64,000 nt of DNA from Mycobacterium yunnanensis. Its GTDB lineage: Bacteria; Actinomycetota; Actinomycetes; Mycobacteriales; Mycobacteriaceae. Of the stretch, positions 1 to 9,060 are shown piece by piece (within the stretch, counting starts at the first letter, position 1; every line of letters begins with the position of its first letter). Location of the stretch: NCBI RefSeq assembly GCF_025823185.1, contig NZ_JACKVK010000022.1, forward strand, positions 124,001-188,000, given 5' to 3'. The position numbers and the translations under genes were made by a program. The notes under the pieces are model-generated. The model was given only the letters and a program-made list of their open reading frames with translations. It had not been told where the DNA came from and made no database searches.

Positions 1-295
1 GATGATCTTCCTCCGCGTCGCCTCGGATCGAGCCTGGCGCACCATACTTCTCGAGCTCCTCCGTCGATCCTTCCAGGCCGTGGCGCTGGACTGGGATCAT
101 AGTTCGTTCGCTTCCGACCGGGCTGCATTCCCGATCGCAAGTGCCGACTGGTCCCTTGGTGAGTTCGACGGGGTTGACGAGTCGGTTCGGGACCACGAGG
201 CCCTTGTGGGCCAGCTGGAGAACCGCCCCTTGAGGCCCGACGAACTGCTCGGCGTCGTACAGGTTACTCGCCGGGTGTCCCTCGGTTGACAACAC
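1..295 (-). CDS. Possible 5' part of an unidentified gene (runs off left edge)
   Basis: An uninterrupted leftward frame with mycobacterial-looking codon use (mostly G/C third positions) runs off the window edge. The farthest plausible start is the GTG at 295-293. No convincing ribosome binding site precedes it, so a later start is possible. The visible peptide is charged and includes VVPNRLVNPVELTKGPV. I do not recognise a family. A plus-strand frame over 2-289 is also open, so strand assignment is uncertain. Confidence 0.3.
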   Translation of the reverse strand, partial: MLSTEGHPASNLYDAEQFVGPQGAVLQLAHKGLVVPNRLVNPVELTKGPVGTCDRECSPVGSERTMIPVQRHGLEGSTEELEKYGAPGSIRGDAEEDH

Positions 296-510
296 GGGTG
301 GTCGCGTGTGGGGTTTTGCGCCTCCGCGCGGTGGCGGTTCCAGTGCACCTTGGTGCTGCAATTCAAACTAAAAGTATGTAAAGTACGCTTCGTGGCGACT
401 TTCGGTTTGAAATGTTGCACCGGGTCTCCGCGAACGGACGACGCACGCGTCGTGTCTGACACGACATGTCAACAGCAAGTAGACCAGCTACCACGGAGTA
501 CGTAACGCCT
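296..510. promoter_or_regulatory. Upstream region of the flavoprotein gene with an AT-rich patch
   Basis: No gene is convincing here. The stretch at about 359-390 is markedly AT-rich for this genome and is a likely promoter region. The sequence around 450-475 has the short inverted elements GTGTCTGACACGACATGTCA. No known operator is recognised. Confidence 0.3.
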
Positions 511-1494
511 ATGTGGGACATCGAAGTCGACGTTGCGGTCATCGGCGCGGGCCTGGGTGGTCTCGCCAACGCGATCGCCGTCGTGGATGCGGGCGGGGAG
601 GTCTTGGTGGCCGCCTCTTTGTCAGACGATGAAGCCGTGTCACAGACTGGGGCCCCGGTGGCACCCCCCGACCTGCGACGGCTCGGCGACTCGCCCTCGG
701 GTGCTCTGCGCGAACTCGTCGGCGCCAAGCGCGGCTGGCTGGTCCACGACGGATCGGACGCGGAGACCGCCGAATACCTCGCCGATGTCGCCGACTGCGT
801 GCTGGACGCGCCGGTCGACGCGGGTGACGGCCGCGTCCCGCGGCGCAACGCCCGCAATCTGTCGCGCGAGGAAGCCTTTAACAGCCCCGTGGAGACGTTC
901 TTCGGTTCGAAGCTGGCTGGCTGGGCTGCGCAGTGCATCGCGTCGCCCTTCGGCCTGATGTACACCAACATGCGGGACTGGCGCACCACGACGATGGTCT
1001 CTGAGAGCGGCGAGTCCGTCGAGGCGCTGTCGATCGGAACCATCGAGTGGGCCGACGGATGCGATCGACGTGCACTTCACGGGTGGATGGCGGCTCAGGC
1101 GCGCGACCGCGACGTAGAGGTCGAATACGGCAGCACGCTCGACCGGATCGTGTTCGAGGAGGGTGACATCACCGGGGTGATCCTCAGGACGCCGGACGGT
1201 CCTCTGGCCGTGCGCACCCGGGCGGGGCTCACCTTCGCCCCCGCCGACAGGGATCCGGTCGTCGCAGAGCACCCCGTCGCGCCCGGCGACCTCTTTCAGG
1301 TGTGCCTCGTCGGCAGGACCGCAAGTCGCTTCGGGCGTGTCGAGTTGATGGCCACCGAACCCGAAGCGCCCTCACGCCCGGTGTGCACCGGATCGCGCCG
1401 CCAGGTGCGCGAGGGTCTGCACGATGCTCGTCAGCAGCACCTAGACGGATGGCGTTGCGGAAAAGTGAACCGGTACCCGGCCCTTGGCCAGTAG
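511..1494 (+). CDS. FAD-binding oxidoreductase-like protein, short
   Basis: 327 residues. Residues about 6-30 form a Rossmann FAD-binding strand-turn-helix with IGAGLGGLANAIAV (GxGxxG), as in the fumarate reductase/3-ketosteroid dehydrogenase flavoprotein family. Those enzymes are usually near 500 residues. Here the C-terminal half is short and no catalytic cap domain is evident, so it may be a reduced or non-catalytic relative. The ATG at 511 was chosen because the FAD motif starts at once after it and ACGGAG lies upstream. An ATG at 466 is in frame but has no ribosome site. Its 3' end overlaps the convergent c-di-GMP gene by about 54 bases. Substrate unknown. Confidence 0.6.
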   Translation: MWDIEVDVAVIGAGLGGLANAIAVVDAGGEVLVAASLSDDEAVSQTGAPVAPPDLRRLGDSPSGALRELVGAKRGWLVHDGSDAETAEYLADVADCVLDAPVDAGDGRVPRRNARNLSREEAFNSPVETFFGSKLAGWAAQCIASPFGLMYTNMRDWRTTTMVSESGESVEALSIGTIEWADGCDRRALHGWMAAQARDRDVEVEYGSTLDRIVFEEGDITGVILRTPDGPLAVRTRAGLTFAPADRDPVVAEHPVAPGDLFQVCLVGRTASRFGRVELMATEPEAPSRPVCTGSRRQVREGLHDARQQHLDGWRCGKVNRYPALGQ

Positions 1495-3297
1495 GGCGGC
1501 CATGTCGCTTCCGGCCAGCGGCCGCGACAACAGGAATCCCTGCGCACGGTGACACCCGTGATGTAGCAGTGTCTTCGCGGCGACGACCGTCTCCACGCCC
1601 TCGGCGACCAATTCGAGTTCGAACGCTTCGGCGAGCGCGATCACGGCACGCACGATCGCGAGGTCGTCGGGATTCTCCCCAAGCTCGGCGACGAAGCTGC
1701 GGTCGATCTTCAACACGTCCACCGGCAGCGACTTGAGGTGAGACAGCACGCTGAAGCCGGTGCCGAAGTCGTCGATGGCGAGCTTGACGCCGACGTCGCG
1801 CAGGCCGGCCAGGGTGACGCTCGTCGCCTCCATGTCCTGCACGACCACGCTCTCGGTGATCTCCAGGCATACCGAGCCAGGGTCGAGGCCGAACTCGGCC
1901 ATGACGGCGGCCACGGTCTCGACGAAGCCGTCGGTCACCAGCTGGACCGGTGAGACGTTGACCCTCAGCACGATTCCGTCGGCGACCCCGAGCGCGCGCC
2001 AGCGGGCGAATTCCTCACATGCCGTCCGCAAGACCCAGCGGCCGAGGTCGCCGGCCAGGTTGATCGACTCCGCGACGGAGATGAACACCGCGGGGGACAG
2101 CAGGCCGCGCGTCGGGTGGTTCCACCGCACCAACGCCTCGGTGGCGAGGACGTCACCGGTGCGCATGTCGACCTCGGGCAGGTACTGCAGGAACAGCGCA
2201 CCGTTTTCGATGACGTCCCGCAAGTGGAGTTCGATGTCGTTGCGGTAGTCGGTGCGCAGGGACATCTCGTCGGAGAACACCGCGACCTGATTGCCGCCGG
2301 CCGCCTTGGCCTCCAGGACCGCCTGATCGGCCCGCCGCAGCAGATCCGACGCGGAGTCCCGGCCTGGCGTAGCAAGCGCGACACCGATGCTCACGCTCCT
2401 GGTCAACATCTCGCCGTCAACCGGCACCCGTTCCCCGACGATGGTCAGCAACCGGGTGGCGAGCCGCTCGGCCTCAGGAATCGTCATCGGTGAGGACGGG
2501 ATGACGACGAACTCGTCGCCGCCGAGGCGCGCAATCACCCGTGCGTCCTCGGCCCCGCGTCGTAGCCGCTCGGCGATCACGCGCAGAAACCAGTCGCCGA
2601 CGTTGTGGCCGAGGTAGTCGTTGATCGTCTTGAGCCGGTCGAGATCCAGGTACAGGGCCGCCACCGGTCCGGGCTCGTCGGTCGCGAGCCGGCTCTCCAG
2701 GTGATCGATCAGGGCGCGCCTATTGTGCAGCCCGGTGAGGTCGTCGTGATCGGCCTGGTGGCGTAGACGCTCCTCTGCCTGCACCCGTGCTTGCACCTGG
2801 GCGAACAGCGACGCAATGGCCTCCAGCGCGTTGAGCTCGGCGGGCGTCCATTCGCGGTCACCGATCTTGACGAAGCCCAACACCCCGGTCGTGACGTCGC
2901 CCGACGTCAGTGGGGCGGCCGCCATCGACGTCTGCGGGATGTTGCGACCCTCTTCGATGCGCTTTTGATAGTCCTGGTTCTCGGGGCGGAAGACCATCGG
3001 CGACTTGACGTTCTCCGCCAGGGCGAACACCGGATCGGCGTCCTTGTAGTAGACGACCCGGAGCGGGTCGGGATCGGGCACGTCCGGACGCAGCGGCCAT
3101 TCGGCGATGAGGATCGACGCACGAATCGAGTGGTCGTTGTAGCGCAGGAAGCTGAAGTCGACGTCGAAGTAGGCGACGAGGACGGCGAGCACCTCTCCCG
3201 ACACCTGCGGCGAGGTCGCCGCGTTGGCCGCCATGAGCCGGACGGCGACAGTCGTCACCAGCCGTTCCAGGCTCAGGGGCGTACTTTCGGGAGACAC
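1441..3297 (-). CDS. GAF-GGDEF-EAL dual c-di-GMP synthase/phosphodiesterase
   Basis: 618 residues from the GTG at 3297. A GAF-like sensor region occupies about residues 20-165. A GGDEF domain (about 180-340) carries an intact RLGGDEF active site near residue 257. An EAL domain (about 355-600) keeps EALVRW, DDFGTGFS and AEGVET, so both synthesis and hydrolysis of c-di-GMP look possible. No RxxD inhibitory site precedes GGDEF at the usual spacing. No membrane segment is seen, so it should be cytosolic with ligand control through GAF. It is the last gene of a leftward operon, starting 4 bases after moeY ends. It matches Rv1354c of M. tuberculosis and the single dual-function enzyme of M. smegmatis in architecture. 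Confidence 0.93.
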   Translation of the reverse strand: MSPESTPLSLERLVTTVAVRLMAANAATSPQVSGEVLAVLVAYFDVDFSFLRYNDHSIRASILIAEWPLRPDVPDPDPLRVVYYKDADPVFALAENVKSPMVFRPENQDYQKRIEEGRNIPQTSMAAAPLTSGDVTTGVLGFVKIGDREWTPAELNALEAIASLFAQVQARVQAEERLRHQADHDDLTGLHNRRALIDHLESRLATDEPGPVAALYLDLDRLKTINDYLGHNVGDWFLRVIAERLRRGAEDARVIARLGGDEFVVIPSSPMTIPEAERLATRLLTIVGERVPVDGEMLTRSVSIGVALATPGRDSASDLLRRADQAVLEAKAAGGNQVAVFSDEMSLRTDYRNDIELHLRDVIENGALFLQYLPEVDMRTGDVLATEALVRWNHPTRGLLSPAVFISVAESINLAGDLGRWVLRTACEEFARWRALGVADGIVLRVNVSPVQLVTDGFVETVAAVMAEFGLDPGSVCLEITESVVVQDMEATSVTLAGLRDVGVKLAIDDFGTGFSVLSHLKSLPVDVLKIDRSFVAELGENPDDLAIVRAVIALAEAFELELVAEGVETVVAAKTLLHHGCHRAQGFLLSRPLAGSDMAALLAKGRVPVHFSATPSV

Positions 3298-3301
3298 TGG
3301 A

Positions 3302-5464
3302 TTAGGGTAGCGGTGCCTCGCCGATATCGATGGAGCGCCGGCGGCTACGGACCGTCGCGGGTCCCGCGATCGAGAGCCGCAGCACCAGGACCAGGGAGTC
3401 ATCGGCCTCGTCCGTGCCCTCCTGGCCGGCCCGCACCACGTCCCGGAACCGGCGTTGCAACACCGCCAGTTCGTCGGTGTGCCTCGGTGAGACCTCCTGC
3501 AGTTCTTCGTCGTTGGTCGCATAGAGGAACGGTGGGGAGATGGGCTGCACGGCGAGGCCCAGGTCCTGAGCCGTGATCCACGTGGCCTCCACCGCCGCAC
3601 CGCCCCGGGCGTAGTCGACGAGATCGCCTCCGGTGACGTGCACCACGGCCACGGCCGAACTGGCACGCAAGCCCGCAGCGGTGTCGTCGCCAAGGACGGC
3701 GCCGGCATCCCAGTCCAGGAGTTCGGCCATCACGTCGGGCCGCCGCACGATTTCCAGTGCCACGTCACCCCGCGGCCCCAATTCGAGGCTCGACACGTCG
3801 ATCCCGGTGTCTGGGTCCGCGTCACCGGGCCACCTCAACTCCGACACCATCTCTTCGTGGAGCCGCGAGGTGAGGTACCGAATGCGGTCGGCGGCGGCGA
3901 AGATCTCGGCGATCTCGTCTATCTCGGCGCGCGACTCGACGACCCGCAGGCGGGCGCCCTCCGCGTGCGCACCGACGACCAACTGCTCGACGACGTGGGC
4001 CGGCAACGGCGCGCCCGTGCCACGGACGCGGTTGGTCTCTCGGCGCCACATCGCGTCGTAGGTCACCGACGGCTCGGGGGAGCGGCCTTCGAGGAACCGA
4101 ATCCGGGCCAGCAGTGGGGTTCTGGAGTCGGCGGTCGTGAAGTCGACGTCGCTGGCGACGCCATGCGCGGCCGCGGCCACCCTGGCGTTGTAGACCGCGG
4201 CGCCCACGGCCACCGCGCTGCCGCGCATCGCGACGTCGATGGTCGAGGTCCGCCGGGGATCCAGCGCGATGGCGACGCCGTCCTCGGTCGGCCGCATCGT
4301 CCACGGTTGGACGTTGCCACCCGACGGTGCGCGCGAAGCGGCGGTCAGCACCGCCGTCACCACGTCCTCGGTCGGCCCCGAATCGGTTGCGGATGGCTCC
4401 GTTTCGTCCAACGGTGCGGTCGCGGCCGTCGCCGAGGTGGCCAGCCGGTCGAGGGCGGCCGACGAATCCAGGCGGACGCGCCCGGATGAAAGTGGTTCTC
4501 CGAGTCCAATTCTGCGAACGGCTTCGGCGATCGGACCGGCACCGAGGGTGACGTCCCCGGCGACCTGCGGCCAGGTGGCCACGGCGTGACCGACCTCGAG
4601 CAGCGAGGCCGCCGCGCGGGCGGACAGGCCACTGACCTCGATGAGGCGCAGGACATATGGCACCTTGTCGCCAGAGCTCAACCCCGTCAGCGTCTCTGGG
4701 TCGACGTCGCCGAGCAGGCCGTGGAAGATGGGCCGGTCAGGCTCGAGGTCGAAGCGCTCGACGTCGACGAGCCCGCGGTCGCTGGTAGCCATCAGAACGG
4801 GAAGCTTCCTGGCGCGCGCCGCGAGTCGAATGCTCACCTTGAGGTCCAACGAGTCGCATTCCTCGACGACCACGTCCAATCCGTCGAGGAAGGCGTCGAG
4901 GTTGTCGGCGTCGACCCCCGAGGGTGCGGTGCGCACCTCGAGATAGGGGTCCAGTTCGGCGATCCTGCGCGCCGCGACGACGGTCTTGTTGACGTCGAGG
5001 TCGAAGAGGGTTGCCGGTACGCGGTTGAGGTTCGACAGATCGAGGTCGTCGAAGTCCGCGAGCCGCATCTCGCCGCACAGGCCCTGCATGGCAATCGTGT
5101 GGGCGATGACGTGACCGGCGCTGAGCCCAATCACACCGACGACCAAGCTGCCCAGACGATCTTGTTCCTCGGAGGTGATCAGGTTGCGGTTGCGGTCGAG
5201 CCGGAGCCGGCGGAACGACCGCGGACCCAGGATCTTGACCACCGCCCGACGCCACGGATAGTGGACGAAGCGGGGTGACTCGGCGAGGACCTCGGTGTCC
5301 AGCGGCGGACGCAGCCCCTCGAGCGAGGCGCTCTGGCTGGACCACGAGTCGACGAATTCGATCGTTGGGTCGGCCCGCAACTCCTCGAGCCGGCGAGCGT
5401 CCTCCTCCCGACTGGGATCCAGCACGTGGGCGGTGCCCGTGGGTACGCCGGAGCCGTTCGTCAC
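3302..5464 (-). CDS. moeY: ThiF (E1-like) / nitroreductase fusion protein, MoeY family
   Basis: 720 residues, close to the roughly 715 I recall for Rv1355c. Residues about 70-330 form a ThiF/E1 adenylating fold: a nucleotide loop around GVIGLSAGHV, then DFDDLDLSNLNR and a downstream lysine in VNKTVV. From about residue 365 a flavin nitroreductase-like domain begins with RAPSGGNVQPW. Naming it for molybdopterin synthesis rests on the ThiF domain alone. E1 plus nitroreductase domains also occur in peptide-modifying azoline dehydrogenase systems, so the true substrate is open. The GTG start overlaps the upstream stop (GTGA), implying translational coupling. No CxxC zinc pair is obvious in the ThiF part. 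Confidence 0.85.
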   Translation of the reverse strand: MTNGSGVPTGTAHVLDPSREEDARRLEELRADPTIEFVDSWSSQSASLEGLRPPLDTEVLAESPRFVHYPWRRAVVKILGPRSFRRLRLDRNRNLITSEEQDRLGSLVVGVIGLSAGHVIAHTIAMQGLCGEMRLADFDDLDLSNLNRVPATLFDLDVNKTVVAARRIAELDPYLEVRTAPSGVDADNLDAFLDGLDVVVEECDSLDLKVSIRLAARARKLPVLMATSDRGLVDVERFDLEPDRPIFHGLLGDVDPETLTGLSSGDKVPYVLRLIEVSGLSARAAASLLEVGHAVATWPQVAGDVTLGAGPIAEAVRRIGLGEPLSSGRVRLDSSAALDRLATSATAATAPLDETEPSATDSGPTEDVVTAVLTAASRAPSGGNVQPWTMRPTEDGVAIALDPRRTSTIDVAMRGSAVAVGAAVYNARVAAAAHGVASDVDFTTADSRTPLLARIRFLEGRSPEPSVTYDAMWRRETNRVRGTGAPLPAHVVEQLVVGAHAEGARLRVVESRAEIDEIAEIFAAADRIRYLTSRLHEEMVSELRWPGDADPDTGIDVSSLELGPRGDVALEIVRRPDVMAELLDWDAGAVLGDDTAAGLRASSAVAVVHVTGGDLVDYARGGAAVEATWITAQDLGLAVQPISPPFLYATNDEELQEVSPRHTDELAVLQRRFRDVVRAGQEGTDEADDSLVLVLRLSIAGPATVRSRRRSIDIGEAPLP

Positions 5465-6201
5465 TGGCTGGCCGCGCGGGCCGCCACGTGGGCCCCGGCC
5501 TGTGCCGAGACGGTTTTCATCTCGCGTAGGATCTTCGGAATCTGATCGGAGGCAGCGTGATTGGCGAAGGTTCTCCGGTCGTACCACATCATCTTCGTAC
5601 GGTACCTCTCGTCCGGGTACGGCGTCGCGGCAATGGGCGCGACCACGGCACCCGACGTGCGCCACCGCTCCAGGATGTGGGGGGCGGAGGTCGCCATGCA
5701 GAATTGGATGTCCATCAGCGTCATGGCGTGAAACGGCGTGCGAGCCAACGCCGTGGAGATGACACGCGCCTTGTCTCTGTCGTCGGTGGTCCAGGCGGTC
5801 TTCATCTCCAGCACGCCGAAGGGAACGCGGTCGTCGATCATCTTGCGGACGGCCGCGAGCCCCGGTTGCCCGGCCCATTCGACCGTCGCGTGGGAGTCGT
5901 CCGCCGACAGCAGGGGTCCCTTGGCGCGCAGACCGCCGATGACGCGGCCCGTCGAGTCCAGCGTCGCCCAGAACATGGCCGTGTCGGCGCCGTCGCGCAC
6001 GGCCGCGACGTCGATGGCGCGCTCGACGCCGTGGCGGCGGTAGCTCTCGACGGCGCCGCGAAGGAACTCGTTCCACAACTCTCGATCGGTATCCGGCTGC
6101 GACAGCACGATCGTCGCCTCCGCGTCGGAGTCCCACCAACTGATGTTGTCGGTGAGTCCGCACTCGGCCGTCATTCCGAATTCAAGCGGTTGGGGGTGCA
6201 T
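5461..6201 (-). CDS. Acyltransferase-like (GNAT/autoinducer-synthase-like) protein of unknown function
   Basis: 246 residues from the ATG at 6201, chosen because GAGG sits five bases upstream. A TTG at 6285 would extend it. No characterised family is certain. The pattern of a basic-aromatic helix, a strand with GGLRAKGPL, then EMKTAW and a C-terminal PYPDERYRTKMMWYDRR recalls GNAT or N-acyl amino acid/homoserine-lactone synthase folds. That is only a resemblance by eye. It is the first gene of the operon with moeY (4-base overlap) and the c-di-GMP enzyme, so the three probably act together. No signal peptide or membrane segment. Confidence 0.6.
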   Translation of the reverse strand: MHPQPLEFGMTAECGLTDNISWWDSDAEATIVLSQPDTDRELWNEFLRGAVESYRRHGVERAIDVAAVRDGADTAMFWATLDSTGRVIGGLRAKGPLLSADDSHATVEWAGQPGLAAVRKMIDDRVPFGVLEMKTAWTTDDRDKARVISTALARTPFHAMTLMDIQFCMATSAPHILERWRTSGAVVAPIAATPYPDERYRTKMMWYDRRTFANHAASDQIPKILREMKTVSAQAGAHVAARAASQ

Positions 6202-6577
6202 TTCGACCTCATTCGTAGAGCGTCTGGCGTCGAGGAATTCGGCGCGGGCGGGGGTGCTGACAGGGGGTTTTACGGGAAACTCCAAATAAGTATCAGTCCC
6301 ATGACGACTCCATCCCAGCTAGGTTTCGAAAGTTTTCTGCCAGCAACTGCAGCAATCACTAGCTGGCAAAACCGTCGGCTAATCAGCTGCGTATTACGGC
6401 AAAATCTAATATTGACGTCTGCGCAGGCCATTGCCAGGCATTGCCGTATTTGCACAATTGCTGCTCAATTCTCGGCAACTATTTGCGCGCGTATGCCAAT
6501 GTGCTGAGATCAGGTGGAGTGTCATCGGCAAAGGGGTCCGGATTTCCCGGCAATCGCCCCAATGAGAGGAGAGTTTC
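6202..6577. promoter_or_regulatory. AT-rich divergent control region with repeated GGCAA/TTGCC
   Basis: This 376-base gap between divergent genes is strikingly AT-rich for the genome. GGCAA occurs at 6365, 6398, 6474, 6527 and 6549, and TTGCC at 6431 and 6441. The last two sit in an imperfect tandem repeat (CAGGCCATTGCC at 6424-6435, CAGGCATTGCC at 6435-6445). This looks like a cluster of regulator half-sites or a silencer-protein target. A short minus-strand open frame here has poor codon use and is not called. GAGAGGAGAG at about 6563-6572 is the ribosome site of the rightward gene. Confidence 0.45.
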
Positions 6578-7030
6578 GTGAAGGTATTCCAGGATTTGGC
6601 CGAGTTCGCCGCGGCCCGCGGGTCCCACTTCGGACCCACCGAGTGGCTCCGGATCGACCAGGAGCGGGTCAACCTCTTCGCCGAGGCCACCGACGACCGT
6701 CAGTGGATTCACGTCGACCCCGAACGAGCTAAGAGCGGGCCGTTCGGCGCGACGATCGCCCACGGGCTGCTCACGCTGTCGCTGCTGCCGCAGTTCTCCG
6801 CGCAGCTCTACCGCGTCGAGGGCGTGAAGCTGGCGGTCAACTACGGCTACAACAAAGTGAGATTCATCACTCCGGTCAAGGTGGGTGCCAAGATCCGAGC
6901 GAGAGGCGAAATCACCGCCGTGGACCAACTCGAGGGTGCCGTGCAGGCGACGACGACGATCACCGTGGAGATCGAAGATTCGGCGAAGCCGGCTGCCGTG
7001 GCGGAGTCCATCGTCCGCTACATCGGCTGA
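6578..7030 (+). CDS. htdZ: MaoC-type (R)-specific enoyl-CoA hydratase
   Basis: 150 residues, a single hot-dog domain. Residues about 35-62 contain the hydratase-2 motif AEATDDRQWIHVDPERA followed by GPFGATIAHG, supplying the catalytic Asp and His. It should hydrate trans-2-enoyl-CoA to (R)-3-hydroxyacyl-CoA as a cytosolic dimer. Length and sequence closely match what I recall of Rv0130/HtdZ, including NYGYNKVRF and the C-terminal VAESIVRYIG. The GTG start follows a strong AGGAGAG site. It converges on an acyl-CoA dehydrogenase gene, consistent with lipid metabolism, but does not share its operon. Confidence 0.9.
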   Translation: MKVFQDLAEFAAARGSHFGPTEWLRIDQERVNLFAEATDDRQWIHVDPERAKSGPFGATIAHGLLTLSLLPQFSAQLYRVEGVKLAVNYGYNKVRFITPVKVGAKIRARGEITAVDQLEGAVQATTTITVEIEDSAKPAAVAESIVRYIG

Positions 7031-7039
7031 CCTCGGGCG

Positions 7040-8221
<1,182 letters not shown>

Positions 8222-8319
8222 GCGTCTGTCCTCCTGGCGGGGGCGGGGTGCGTTGGCGTCAACGAATATCATATTTTATGTGTGATCCCACGCCGGGTCA
8301 CGACAGGACGGAGCATCGA
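8222..8319. promoter_or_regulatory. Divergent promoter region of the acyl-CoA catabolic genes
   Basis: The gap between two divergent degradation units is AT-rich at 8262-8286. It contains the inverted element CATA-TTT-TATG (8270-8280) inside ATCATATTTTATGTGTGAT (8268-8286). It is the natural site for the GntR regulator encoded at 11439, but no established GntR consensus is matched exactly. Confidence 0.4.
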
Positions 8320-9060
8320 ATGTCATTGCTCGACGGACGAACCGCGGTGGTCACCGGGGGTGCGCAGGGGATTGGCTTCGCCATCGCCGAGCGCTACGTC
8401 GCCGAAGGCGCCCACGTGGTGCTCGGCGACCTCGACCTCGCTGCCACCGAGGCCGCGGTGGAACGGCTTGGCGGTCGCGAGGTCGCGGCCGCCGTGCGCT
8501 GCGACGTCACCAAGGCCGACGAGGTGGAGGCGTTGGTCGCCGCCGCCGTCGACCGGTTCGGCAGTCTGGACGTCATGGTGAACAACGCGGGCATCACCCG
8601 CGACGCCACGATGCGCAAGATGACCGAAGAACAGTTCGACCAGGTCATCTCCGTGCACCTCAAGGGCACGTGGAACGGCACGCGAATCGCGGCAGGGGTG
8701 ATGCGCGAGCAGAAGAGCGGCGCCATCGTCAACCTGTCCTCCATCTCCGGCAAGGTCGGCTTGGTCGGACAGACCAACTACTCCGCGGCCAAGGCGGGCA
8801 TCGTCGGGCTGACCAAGGCGGCCGCCAAGGAGGTCGCCCACCTCGGTGTGCGCGTCAACGCCATCCAGCCCGGTCTGATCCGCTCGGCCATGACCGAGGC
8901 CATGCCGCAACGTATTTGGGACTCCAAACTCGCCGAGATCCCGATGGCTCGGGCCGGCGAGCCCGCCGAGGTCGCCAACGTGGCGCTGTTCCTTGCCTCG
9001 GACCTGTCGTCGTACATGACCGGCACGGTGCTGGAAGTCACCGGGGGCAGGCACATTTGA
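8320..9060 (+). CDS. Short-chain dehydrogenase, 3-oxoacyl reductase-like (FabG family)
   Basis: 246 residues from the ATG at 8320 with ACGGAG upstream. Classical SDR signatures are present in order: TGGAQGIG (cofactor loop, about residue 13), NNAG (about 89), a catalytic Ser in NLSSISG and YSAAK (Tyr/Lys, about 152-156). It probably interconverts a 3-hydroxyacyl-CoA and a 3-ketoacyl-CoA for the thiolase that follows. The stop overlaps the thiolase start (ATGA), so the two are co-translated. Cofactor preference is not certain from the loop alone. Confidence 0.9.
   Translation: MSLLDGRTAVVTGGAQGIGFAIAERYVAEGAHVVLGDLDLAATEAAVERLGGREVAAAVRCDVTKADEVEALVAAAVDRFGSLDVMVNNAGITRDATMRKMTEEQFDQVISVHLKGTWNGTRIAAGVMREQKSGAIVNLSSISGKVGLVGQTNYSAAKAGIVGLTKAAAKEVAHLGVRVNAIQPGLIRSAMTEAMPQRIWDSKLAEIPMARAGEPAEVANVALFLASDLSSYMTGTVLEVTGGRHI

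Noticed and set aside
6270..6455. 61-codon minus-strand frame in the AT-rich gap
   Set aside because: Codon use is unlike the genome, there is no ribosome site, and the stretch overlaps the repeated GGCAA/TTGCC elements. It is better read as regulatory DNA.
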